A stretch of DNA of 25,686 nucleotides, from the NCBI GenBank assembly GCA_964590755.1, contig CAZPYK010000013.1:1-25686 (forward strand), read 5' to 3'. Below are positions 1 to 6,098 of this stretch, in pieces (position 1 is the stretch's first letter; each line of letters begins with the position of its first letter). Made by a program: the position numbers and the translations under genes. The notes under the pieces were generated by a model. It was given only the letters and a program-made list of their open reading frames with translations, did no database searches and had not been told where the DNA came from. The DNA comes from CAG-390 sp964590755. GTDB taxonomy: Bacteria; Bacillota; Clostridia; Oscillospirales; CAG-272.

Positions 1-998
1 GCGCCAAAGTCACCGGTATACTGACCGCCGATCAGACTACAGACGATGCTTCTGTGAAGCTGAGTGAGCTGTACCGGGTCGGCGATACGATAGAAGCGTT
101 CGTTATCCGCGTCAGTGACGTGGACGGCTGCGCCATGCTTTCCAAAAAGCGCGCCGATCTTGACAAGAACTGGCACAAGATCGCCGAAGCCAAGGAAAAC
201 AACGAGACTCTTGAGGCTCGTGTGACCGAGGCTGTCAAGGGCGGTGTCGTTGCCTCGGTGATGGGAGCACGCGTGTTCATTCCCGCATCCCAGACCGCAC
301 TGCCCAAGGATGCCGATCTTGCACAGCTGGTCGGCACAAAGGTCAAATTCAAGGTCATCGAGGTGAAGCCTCAGGGCAAGACCATCATCGGCTCGGTGAG
401 AGCGGCGGCAAGAGAAGAGCGTCGTGCGCTTGAGGAGAAATTCTGGTCCGAGATCGAGGTCGGCAAGCATTATCACGGCGTCGTTCGCGGTATGACCGAT
501 TACGGCGTGTTTGTGGATCTGGGCGGTGTTGACGGCATGCTTCACAAGAAGGAGCTTTCTTGGAAGCCGATACATAAGCCCGCCGACATTTTGAATCTGG
601 GCGACGAGCTTGATGTTTTCGTCAAGTCCTACAATCCCGAAAAGAAGCAGATCTCTCTCGGTTACAAGACCGAGGAGACACATCCGTGGAATGTCTTCAA
701 CTCGCTCTACAAGCTTGACGACGAGCTGGATGTGACGATCTCCAGCCTTATGTCCTACGGCGCATTCGCGCGCATCACCGACGATATCGACGGACTTATC
801 CATGTGTCGCAGATAGCTCTGACACGTGTCAACGATCCCGCCGATGTGCTTGAGGTCGGTCAGACCGTGCGCGCCAAGATCATAAAGATCGACGACGAGC
901 AGCAGAGAGTCAGCCTTTCCATTCGTGCTATCCTCGAAGAAGAGGAAGCGGAAGCCGACGAGACCGCAGAGGAGGCTCCCGCCTCCGACGAGGAATAA
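1..998 (+). CDS. rpsA: 30S ribosomal protein S1-type RNA-binding protein, 5'-truncated by the window edge
   Basis: Repeated S1 (OB-fold) domain protein that binds single-stranded RNA, in the family that helps 30S subunits bind mRNA. The frame is open to the left edge (first full codon at position 3), so the true start lies outside; the GTG at 54 is an internal Val codon. The fragment holds the end of one S1 repeat and three complete repeats. The third repeat has the classic pattern around G-V-V-R-G-M-T-D-Y-G-V-F-V-D-L (about 478-525) and the fourth around S-Y-G-A-F-A-R-I (about 750-780). The tail is strongly acidic, rich in Glu/Asp, as in many Firmicutes S1 proteins. In many Clostridia S1 is fused behind IspH (HMBPP reductase); that part, if present, lies outside the window. 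A less likely alternative is another multi-S1 RNA-binding protein. Confidence 0.9.
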   Translation, partial: AKVTGILTADQTTDDASVKLSELYRVGDTIEAFVIRVSDVDGCAMLSKKRADLDKNWHKIAEAKENNETLEARVTEAVKGGVVASVMGARVFIPASQTALPKDADLAQLVGTKVKFKVIEVKPQGKTIIGSVRAAAREERRALEEKFWSEIEVGKHYHGVVRGMTDYGVFVDLGGVDGMLHKKELSWKPIHKPADILNLGDELDVFVKSYNPEKKQISLGYKTEETHPWNVFNSLYKLDDELDVTISSLMSYGAFARITDDIDGLIHVSQIALTRVNDPADVLEVGQTVRAKIIKIDDEQQRVSLSIRAILEEEEAEADETAEEAPASDEE

Positions 999-1013
999 TA
1001 GGCAGAAATATCA

Positions 1014-1053
1014 GCCGGAGGGCTGTTTCGCGCAAGCGAAACAGCCCTCCGGC
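1014..1053. terminator. 18-bp perfect hairpin between convergent genes
   Basis: A perfect inverted repeat: arm 1014-1031 (GCCGGAGGGCTGTTTCGC) and its exact complement at 1036-1053, closed by a GCAA tetraloop on the plus strand. It lies 16 bp after the S1 stop and 64 bp after the brnQ stop on the other strand, where a bidirectional terminator is expected. There is no T-run after either arm, so it may act as a stabilising or Rho-assisted 3' end rather than a classic intrinsic terminator. Confidence 0.6.
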
Positions 1054-1077
1054 GTCTCTGCAAAGCCGTGCCGGCAG

Positions 1078-1098
1078 CGGGTCTGCTTGTCAGACCCG
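1078..1098. terminator. Second hairpin downstream of brnQ
   Basis: CGGGTCTG (1078-1085) pairs perfectly with CAGACCCG (1091-1098) around a CTTGT loop. Read on the minus strand it starts 19 nt after the brnQ stop codon, so it may form the 3' end of the brnQ message. No T-run follows, so its function as a terminator is uncertain. Confidence 0.35.
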
Positions 1099-1116
1099 TG
1101 ACATGCTTCGCGCGGC

Positions 1117-2412
1117 TTATTTCTTTTTTGTAAGCATGCCGAGCACCAGAGAGAAGACAAGCATTCCGGCTGCCGCCCACAGCCAGCCGTAGCCCCTGGA
1201 ATAAAGCGGCAGGTATTTTGCGAGCGGCTCGGGGAGTCCCGACGAATCCAATGCATGTATAACGCTGATGGCTGCAACGCCGCCGATCACACATGGGTAG
1301 ATATAACGGTTGCCGCGCCAAAGCTTATGGGTGAGCCCCAACAGTATCAACACGATGGACATGGGGTAGAGGGCGTTAAGTATGGGTACCGATATGCCGA
1401 GTATTGCGTTAAGTCCCAAATTGCAAACAATAAAGGAAAAACCGGTTATCACAAACACCCACGCGCGGTATGAGAGCTTTTTAAAAAGAGTTGAAAAATA
1501 AAGCGAGACCGAATTGATCAGTCCCACGCAGGTGGTGAGGCATGCAAGTGTGAAGATCGCCGCAAGCAAAACAGCTCCCGGTGCGCCGAAGACCTGATAA
1601 ACTATGGCACGCAGAGTGAGTGCACCGTTTTCGGGCAGTTCGTAAACGCCGGAGGAGCACATTCCCATATATGAAAGCATGGCATACACCGCGGCAAGTA
1701 TCGCCCCGGCAAAAATTCCGCACTTGACCGTATTGCACATGATATCCTTTTTTTCTTTGATGCCGAAAGATCCGAGTGTGGTTGCTATAACAAGCCCGAA
1801 ATTCAATGCTGCTATGGCGTCCATGGTGTTGTATCCTTCGGTAAAACCCACCAAAAACGGAGCCTCGGTGTACGCCTCTGCGGCTGCGGCAACATTCACC
1901 TCGCCGCGAAACAGAAAGCATACGAACAAAAGCAACAAAAGTATCAACAAAGCGGGGGTCAGAAAATAACCTATACGTGAAACAAGGCGGCTCGGATTCA
2001 AGCACAACCACAGCGCGATCGCAAAGAACACCAGCGAATATACCGCCATCCAAACCGAGCTGTTGCTGTCTTCGGGCAGATAAGGTGCGATCGCCATTTC
2101 AAACGGCACAGACGCGGCGCGCGGAATTCCCAGCCCGGGTCCGATCGAAAGATATATAAGCACGGTAAATACAAGTCCGAAACGTCGCCCGACTTGCTGC
2201 CCCAGCTTGTCAAGCCCATCAAAACGAGCAACGACCACAACTCCGAGCACCGGCAAAACCACAGCCGTTACAAGAAAGCCGAGCATCGCCGCAGGCGTAT
2301 TTTGGCCCGCACTTTGCCCCAAAAACGGCGGAAATATCAAATTACCCGCCCCGAAAAAAAGCGAAAAGAGCATAAAGCTCACAAGCACCGTGTTTTTCTT
2401 TCCCAATTTCAT
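1117..2412 (-). CDS. brnQ: Branched-chain amino acid carrier protein BrnQ (LIVCS family)
   Basis: Polytopic inner-membrane symporter importing isoleucine, leucine or valine with a cation. The 431-residue protein matches the family's usual length of about 430-450. The N-terminus carries the family pattern S-F-M-L-F-S-L-F-F-G-A-G-N-L-I-F-P-P (about residues 11-28), and about twelve hydrophobic segments follow. I chose the ATG at 2410-2412 because GGAGG lies 6 nt upstream on the minus strand (2419-2423) and the protein then starts where the family does. An upstream in-frame start would place the coding region inside the T-box terminator. The gene stands alone, convergent with the S1 gene. Its leader is a T-box with an apparent AUC specifier, so expression should rise when uncharged tRNA-Ile accumulates. 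The family is clear; the exact amino acid preference is inferred from the leader. Confidence 0.93.
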   Translation of the reverse strand: MKLGKKNTVLVSFMLFSLFFGAGNLIFPPFLGQSAGQNTPAAMLGFLVTAVVLPVLGVVVVARFDGLDKLGQQVGRRFGLVFTVLIYLSIGPGLGIPRAASVPFEMAIAPYLPEDSNSSVWMAVYSLVFFAIALWLCLNPSRLVSRIGYFLTPALLILLLLLFVCFLFRGEVNVAAAAEAYTEAPFLVGFTEGYNTMDAIAALNFGLVIATTLGSFGIKEKKDIMCNTVKCGIFAGAILAAVYAMLSYMGMCSSGVYELPENGALTLRAIVYQVFGAPGAVLLAAIFTLACLTTCVGLINSVSLYFSTLFKKLSYRAWVFVITGFSFIVCNLGLNAILGISVPILNALYPMSIVLILLGLTHKLWRGNRYIYPCVIGGVAAISVIHALDSSGLPEPLAKYLPLYSRGYGWLWAAAGMLVFSLVLGMLTKKK

Positions 2413-2440
2413 TGCAGATCCTCCGTTAGCAACATTTTTA

Positions 2441-2480
2441 ACAAAAAAGACTCGTCTCAAGGTTTCTTGAGACGAGTCTT
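2441..2480 (-). terminator. T-box regulated intrinsic terminator
   Basis: On the minus strand AAGACTCGTCTCAAG (2480-2466) pairs perfectly over 15 bp with CTTGAGACGAGTCTT (2461-2447) around an AAAC loop, and a T-rich tract continues to 2441. It lies between the antiterminator box and the brnQ ribosome-binding site. This is the default structure, disrupted when uncharged tRNA binds the leader. Confidence 0.92.
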
Positions 2481-2724
2481 GAAGTTTCAATACCCGCGGT
2501 ACCACTCAAATTGCAGTTGTTCAAACTGCCGCTTCGGGCTCACACAAGCCCTATGCACTGACGTAGCATTCACGGGGTCCCCTACTTGATTGCTTTCTTT
2601 TGGGTGACCCAACTCGGAAGTGATGGGATGATCCGCCGCTGTTTATCGGGCTCGCACCTGCCCCGACTCTCTGCAAAACCGCCTGCGGTATCCGTCTTCG
2701 TCACAGTTTTTGATTCATTTGTTT
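2441..2724 (-). promoter_or_regulatory. T-box riboswitch leader of brnQ, isoleucine (AUC) specifier
   Basis: On the minus strand the leader has the conserved antiterminator box GTGGTACCGCGG at 2505-2494, followed by an intrinsic terminator. Upstream, Stem I can be drawn. AACT and GAAG (5' side) pair with CTTC and AGTT (3' side) across a GA-type kink-turn, and the codon just before the closing CTTC, followed by the usual A, is ATC (2624-2622). This is the expected specifier position, so the leader reads isoleucine tRNA. The UGGU of the box can pair with an ACCA tRNA end. A distal GGTGCGAGCC segment (near 2660-2651) fits the Stem I tip region. T-box function is established; the specifier assignment is my manual fold. 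Confidence 0.9.
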
Positions 2725-2730
2725 GCGCCT

Positions 2731-2759
2731 ATTATAACACATAATCGCGTTTATGTCAA
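2731..2759 (-). promoter_or_regulatory. Consensus sigma-A promoter for the brnQ T-box leader
   Basis: On the minus strand TTGACA (2759-2754) and TATAAT (2736-2731) are separated by exactly 17 bp. Both boxes are perfect matches to the vegetative consensus. Transcription would start near 2724, giving a leader of roughly 310 nt before the brnQ start codon. Confidence 0.92.
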
Positions 2760-2876
2760 CAGGTGAAATAACGTTTCTTTTGCAATGTCGCGACAACGGC
2801 GGGGCGACCGAGGCTGTTATCGAGGTCTCGGTTTCCGCGACCGTGATCGTTCATCCGTTCGTGCGTACAATGCTTT

Positions 2877-2906
2877 GCTTTTGCGCAATTTTTGCGCAAC
2901 AAAAGC
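2877..2906 (+). promoter_or_regulatory. Paired-palindrome operator candidate upstream of nagB
   Basis: The 8-bp palindrome TTGCGCAA occurs twice, at 2881-2888 and 2892-2899, exactly 11 bp apart (one helical turn). The pair sits inside a larger inverted repeat with arms GCTTTTG (2877-2883) and CAAAAGC (2900-2906). It ends 21 bp before the nagB -35 box, where an activator or repressor could act. The regulator is not in the window and I do not recognise the motif. Confidence 0.5.
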
Positions 2907-2927
2907 TGACATTTTGATGTCAAGGGC

Positions 2928-2956
2928 TTGAAAAAAAGCCGTAATGGGTATATAAT
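2928..2956 (+). promoter_or_regulatory. Sigma-A type promoter of nagB
   Basis: TTGAAA (2928-2933) and TATAAT (2951-2956) are separated by 17 bp. Transcription would start near 2963, about 53 nt before the nagB start codon. Confidence 0.85.
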
Positions 2957-3015
2957 AGATGTGTCGGGGCATTCGCAAGCGCCGTCAAAATAAAAACAAA
3001 AGGAATATAACAAAA

Positions 3016-3750
3016 ATGCTTACAAAGGACAGAATAAAAGTCTGTCGCGACTATGACGAAATGTCGGCTGCGGCGGCAGAACTCTTTGCCGATTATATAA
3101 AGGCGGAGCCGAGCGGTGTTTTGGGTCTGGCTACCGGCTCTTCTCCCGAGGGGCTTTATGCATGCCTTGTTAAAAAATACGAAAACGGCGAGCTGGATTT
3201 TTCGGGTCTCACCTCATATAACCTTGATGAGTATTATCCCATAGCTCCGGATAACGATCAGAGCTATCGCTATTTTATGAACAAGCATCTTTTCGACCAT
3301 GTGAATATCGATAAGGCGAATACCTTTGTTCCGGACGGAATGACCGACGACCCCGAGGGCTTTTGCCGTAAATATGACGAACGGATCAAGGCTGCGGGCG
3401 GAATCGGCATTCAACTGCTCGGAGTCGGACAGAACGGTCATATAGGCTTTAACGAGCCCGCCGACGAGCTGATCGGCGGCACGCATCTCACCGAGCTGAC
3501 CGAAAGCACCATCGATGCCAACGCAAGATTTTTTGCCTCACGCGAGGATGTTCCGCGCCGCGCTCTTACCATGGGTATCGACAATATCATGGAAGCTCAC
3601 CGCGTGGTGCTGGTGGTGTCCGGCAAAAACAAGCACCGTGCCCTTATGGCGCTGATAAACGAGCCCGAGGATCCGCATCTGCCGGTAACTCTTCTTCGTC
3701 GTCACCCCGATCTGTTGGTCTTCTGCGACGAGGATGCCTATAACGGCTGA
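3016..3750 (+). CDS. nagB: Glucosamine-6-phosphate deaminase
   Basis: Cytosolic enzyme converting glucosamine 6-phosphate to fructose 6-phosphate and ammonia, feeding amino sugars into glycolysis. At 244 residues it matches the short Firmicutes form. Visible motifs are the phosphate-binding G-L-A-T-G-S-S-P (37-44), the catalytic Asp in Y-N-L-D-E-Y (D71), and G-V-G-Q-N-G-H-I-G-F-N-E-P (136-148) with catalytic His142 and Glu147. The position of the E. coli acidic residue Asp141 is Asn140, as I recall for Bacillus-type NagB. I chose the ATG at 3016 because it begins the conserved N-terminus, although the ribosome-binding site (AGGAA at 3000-3004) is weak. It is first in a two-gene unit with the YwlG-type gene. 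No nagA (deacetylase) is adjacent, so substrate supply must come from elsewhere in the genome. Confidence 0.95.
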   Translation: MLTKDRIKVCRDYDEMSAAAAELFADYIKAEPSGVLGLATGSSPEGLYACLVKKYENGELDFSGLTSYNLDEYYPIAPDNDQSYRYFMNKHLFDHVNIDKANTFVPDGMTDDPEGFCRKYDERIKAAGGIGIQLLGVGQNGHIGFNEPADELIGGTHLTELTESTIDANARFFASREDVPRRALTMGIDNIMEAHRVVLVVSGKNKHRALMALINEPEDPHLPVTLLRRHPDLLVFCDEDAYNG

Positions 3751-3772
3751 TCCGCCCGACGCGAGTCTTGTC

Positions 3773-4345
3773 ATGGAAGATAATAAGGGCTTTTACGATC
3801 GGATAAAGGATGAGACCGCGGCGGCGGTCTCCGAGCTGATCGCGGTATCCGGGATCAAAAAAGGCGACATTCTTGTCATAGGATGTTCGACCTCCGAGGT
3901 CGCGGGCGGAACGATCGGCAAAAATTCGTCAGCCGAGGCTGCATCGGCAATATATAAGGCGGTCGCTCCGCTTCTTGCGGAGAAGGGAATATTTCTTGCC
4001 GCGCAGTGCTGTGAGCACCTCAACCGTGCGCTGATAGTGGAGCGCGAATGCGCCGAGCGCTATGCGCTTACCGAGGTCTGCGTTCGCCCCATGCCTCATG
4101 CGGGCGGCTCGTGGGCGACGCGAGTGTATGAGTCTATGGCGGAGCCGATCCCGGTCGAGCATATCTCGGCACATGCGGGATTGGATATAGGCGGAACGCT
4201 TATCGGAATGCACCTGCGTCATGTGGCGGTGCCGGTGCGCCTGTCTCAAAAAAGCATAGGCTGTGCCGCGATCCTCGCGGCGCGAACGAGACCGAAGCTT
4301 ATAGGCGGCGCGCGAGCCGTGTATCCCGACGGATTTCAAAGATGA
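3773..4345 (+). CDS. YwlG/UPF0340 (TIGR01440, DUF436) family protein
   Basis: Conserved soluble Firmicutes protein of unknown biochemical role. The family match is to the Bacillus YwlG type: K-K-G-D-I-L-V-I-G-C-S-T-S-E-V near the N-terminus, then A-Q-C-C-E-H-L-N-R-A, M-P-H-A-G-G-S, H-A-G-L-D-I-G-G-T-L-I-G-M-H-L and a C-terminal R-P-K-L-I-G-G-A-R-A. Its length of 190 residues is close to the family's 180-190. The ATG at 3773 gives the usual short N-terminus. The in-frame ATG at 3734 would overlap nagB by 17 bp and has GAGG touching it, which is too close for a ribosome-binding site. Neither start has a good site, so translation may be coupled to nagB. The conserved cysteines and histidines suggest an enzyme, but no reaction can be assigned. 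Confidence 0.85.
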   Translation: MEDNKGFYDRIKDETAAAVSELIAVSGIKKGDILVIGCSTSEVAGGTIGKNSSAEAASAIYKAVAPLLAEKGIFLAAQCCEHLNRALIVERECAERYALTEVCVRPMPHAGGSWATRVYESMAEPIPVEHISAHAGLDIGGTLIGMHLRHVAVPVRLSQKSIGCAAILAARTRPKLIGGARAVYPDGFQR

Positions 4346-4422
4346 ATCGACAAGCGTTATGTCGGTCGGCGAATTCTCATTGCCTTCATTGAATGATATT
4401 TCTTTGCCGCACGGAAAAAACA

Positions 4423-4460
4423 AAAGGCGATACCGTAATTTTGCGGTATTGCCTTTATAA
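4423..4460 (+). terminator. Terminator after the nagB unit
   Basis: AAAGGCGATACCG (4423-4435) pairs with CGGTATTGCCTTT (4444-4456) over 13 bp with one G-U pair and an 8-nt loop, followed by a short T/A-rich stretch. The rest of 4346-4547 shows no gene. Confidence 0.7.
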
Positions 4461-4547
4461 ATGCTTGTTGTGTGCGGGTGTTGCGCGCAACCGGCAGTTT
4501 GCGGCGCAAAAAAATCGCGACAGATCGAAAAAACAGCGAAAAAGGTA

Positions 4548-4576
4548 TTGACATATCGCCGCATGTGTGGTATAAT
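4548..4576 (+). promoter_or_regulatory. Consensus sigma-A promoter of infC-rpmI-rplT
   Basis: TTGACA (4548-4553) and TATAAT (4571-4576) have a 17-bp spacer, both perfect consensus. The predicted start near 4583 leaves a leader of about 150 nt before infC, long enough for the attenuator described next. Confidence 0.93.
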
Positions 4577-4582
4577 ACAAAC

Positions 4583-4710
4583 CGCAATAAAGCAGAACTA
4601 CCCGTTCTCACCCTGCCGCACCGCGAGCTCGGTTAATATTACTTCCCGACGCATATGCGCGCGGGAGTGTGAGCACGGAGTATTTTTGCTTCGTGCATTT
4701 TGTTTTGAGG
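4583..4710 (+). promoter_or_regulatory. Putative L20-type autoregulatory leader with attenuator terminator
   Basis: The infC-rpmI-rplT leader ends in a terminator-like hairpin: GCACGGAG (4673-4680) with CTTCGTGC (4689-4696), one G-U pair, followed by the T-rich run 4697-4706. Just before it is a second stem around C-G-C-A-T-A-T-G-C-G, with CCCG (4646-4649) facing CGGG (4662-4665). CTCAC at 4607-4611 can pair with GTGAG at 4669-4673, which would open the terminator. In Firmicutes such leaders bind ribosomal protein L20 (product of rplT) and cause premature termination. The placement and the GGGAGTGTGAGCACGGA core fit that leader class; I could not run a covariance model. Confidence 0.65.
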
Positions 4711-4735
4711 TTAATTTTTTCGGAGGTGAGCTACA

Positions 4736-5257
4736 ATAGCTACAAAAGAAAATCTCGTTAACGAGGCTATTCGATTTAAGGAAGTAAGACTTCTCGACCA
4801 AAACGGCAACCAGCTGGGGATAATGAGCTCGGACGCGGCACTGCGCATCGCGTATGATCGCGGACTCGATCTTGTTCTTATGGCTGCACAATCACAGCCT
4901 CCCGTTTGTCGTATTATGGACTACGGCAAATTCCGCTTTGAACGCGAAAAAAAGGAAAAAGAAGCAAAAAAGAAGCAGACCACCATTGAGCTTAAGGAGA
5001 TCCAGCTCTCCTGTCGTATCGAGCAGCACGATTTTGACACAAAGGTCAAGCATGCACTGCGCTTTCTCGGAGACGGCAACAAGGTCAAGGTCGTTTTGCG
5101 CTTCCGCGGACGCGAGATGAGCCATCAGGAAATAGGGCGTGAATTGCTCAGCAAATTCACCGAGGCTTGCTCCGAAGCGGGCAACGTCGACAAGCAGCCG
5201 ATCCTTGACGGCAGGCTGATGACGATGATACTCGTTCCCAAGCGTCAGACAAAGTAA
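4736..5257 (+). CDS. infC: Translation initiation factor IF-3, starting at a rare ATA codon
   Basis: IF-3 binds the 30S subunit, blocks 50S joining and checks start codon and initiator tRNA. The 173-residue protein has the standard two domains: the N-domain with V-N-E-A-I-R-F-K-E-V-R-L-L-D and P-V-C-R-I-M-D-Y-G-K-F (56-66), a Lys/Glu-rich helical linker (67-81), and the C-domain from K-E-I-Q-L-S to R-Q-T-K. An in-frame TGA at 4727 rules out longer forms. The ATG at 4823 would remove about 29 conserved residues. The only suitable codon is ATA at 4736, 6 nt after the Shine-Dalgarno sequence GGAGGTGA (4722-4729). Non-AUG starts in infC are known (AUU in E. coli) and let IF-3 repress its own synthesis. 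It is the first gene of the infC-rpmI-rplT unit. Confidence 0.95.
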   Translation: MATKENLVNEAIRFKEVRLLDQNGNQLGIMSSDAALRIAYDRGLDLVLMAAQSQPPVCRIMDYGKFRFEREKKEKEAKKKQTTIELKEIQLSCRIEQHDFDTKVKHALRFLGDGNKVKVVLRFRGREMSHQEIGRELLSKFTEACSEAGNVDKQPILDGRLMTMILVPKRQTK

Positions 5258-5338
5258 GCACGGCTCGTTCATCAACGGCGCTTTGCGCCTTAATGATATA
5301 TTTATACGATAGTTAACTATACAAAGGAGAATCAAATT

Positions 5339-5533
5339 ATGGGAAAAATCAAGACACACAGAGCTTCCGCCAAGCGTTTCTCGGTAACGGGAACCGGTAA
5401 GGTGAAGATGAACCACTCTCATCACCGCCACAACCTCGGGCTCAAGGATCAGAAGCGCAAGAGACATCTTCGCACCGGTGATTACGTACAGGGCAAGATG
5501 GCAGCCAACATTCGCGCGCTCATCAATAAGTAA
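5339..5533 (+). CDS. rpmI: 50S ribosomal protein L35
   Basis: Small basic protein of the large ribosomal subunit; 64 residues, the usual length. It begins M-G-K-I-K-T-H-R-A-S-A-K-R-F and carries the typical N-H-S-H-H-R-H-N-L and K-R-K-R-H-L-R patterns. AAAGGAG at 5323-5329 lies 9 nt before the ATG. It sits between infC and rplT as in nearly all bacteria. The 81-bp gap before it contains a small GGCGC-TTT-GCGCC hairpin near 5269-5281, which may be a processing site. Confidence 0.97.
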   Translation: MGKIKTHRASAKRFSVTGTGKVKMNHSHHRHNLGLKDQKRKRHLRTGDYVQGKMAANIRALINK

Positions 5534-5609
5534 TAAGGCTTTTGTTTTCGGTGCTTGACCGAACGACACACCCTCATTAAAATCAGCAAAGAGAAAGGTA
5601 TATATAAAA

Positions 5610-5963
5610 ATGGCAAGAGTAAAAGGCGCGATGATGACGCGCAAGAGAAGAAATAAAGTCCTTAAGGCGGCTCGCGGCTATTGGGGCGCAAAGAGCAAGC
5701 ATTTTAAGATGGCAAAGCAGGCCGTTATGAAGAGCGGTAACTACGCCTTCATCGGTCGCAAGCAGAGAAAGAGAGATTTTCGTCGTCTGTGGATCGCTCG
5801 TATCTCCGCACAGGCAAAGGTAAACGGCATGAATTATTCGACATTCATGCACGGCCTCAAGCTTGCCGGTATCGACCTCAACCGCAAGATGCTGGCTGAG
5901 ATCGCCGTGGCGGACAAGGAAGCTTTCGCCGCCCTCGCAGAAAAGGCAAAAGCGGCACTTTGA
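5610..5963 (+). CDS. rplT: 50S ribosomal protein L20
   Basis: Early-assembly 23S rRNA-binding protein, 117 residues, standard length. It begins M-A-R-V-K-G and shows K-A-A-R-G-Y-W-G-A-K-S-K-H-F, G-N-Y-A-F-I-G-R-K-Q-R-K-R-D-F-R-R-L-W-I and the C-terminal globular domain from S-T-F-M-H-G-L onward. In Firmicutes L20 also represses its own operon through the leader, which fits the attenuator upstream of infC. AGAAAGG (5592-5598) is the likely ribosome-binding site. The 76-bp gap from rpmI includes the hairpin TTCGGT-GCTTG-ACCGAA. Confidence 0.97.
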   Translation: MARVKGAMMTRKRRNKVLKAARGYWGAKSKHFKMAKQAVMKSGNYAFIGRKQRKRDFRRLWIARISAQAKVNGMNYSTFMHGLKLAGIDLNRKMLAEIAVADKEAFAALAEKAKAAL

Positions 5964-5975
5964 TGTGCAATACAC

Positions 5976-6008
5976 CGGGGTCGGTAGAGTTTTTACTCGC
6001 CGATCCCG
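5976..6008 (+). terminator. Hairpin at the end of the infC-rpmI-rplT unit
   Basis: CGGGGTCGG (5976-5984) pairs with CCGATCCCG (6000-6008) with one G-U pair, and GAG/CTC extends it inward. The sequence ATGTTTGATTTTC follows, a weak T-rich stretch. It may terminate or partially terminate the ribosomal protein message before the methylase gene. Confidence 0.45.
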
Positions 6009-6061
6009 ATGTTTGATTTTCGGATGTCATTCACCCGCGGCTGTATACGGCCGTGCGTATT

Positions 6062-6098
6062 GTGCCGCCTCGGTGCGGCGGAAATGGAGATCGTTGTG
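6062..6098 (+). repeat. Palindromic start-site repeat, copy A
   Basis: A GC-rich imperfect palindrome (GCCGC 6064-6068 facing GCGGC 6075-6079) is followed by AATGGAGATCG, which supplies the Shine-Dalgarno GGAG (6086-6089) for the next gene. It is almost identical to copy D in front of leuS (22730-22766), with the same 6-nt distance from GGAG to the start codon. Related copies lie at 6979-7000 and 22636-22672. Confidence 0.75.

Noticed and set aside
4823..4825. ATG 4823 as the infC start
   Set aside because: It would delete the conserved IF-3 N-terminus and has no suitable Shine-Dalgarno sequence.
6009..6095. Longer starts (ATG 6009 or 6084) for the TrmH-family gene
   Set aside because: They would translate the repeat palindrome and place the GGAG ribosome-binding site inside the gene. 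GTG 6096 has correct spacing and parallels leuS.
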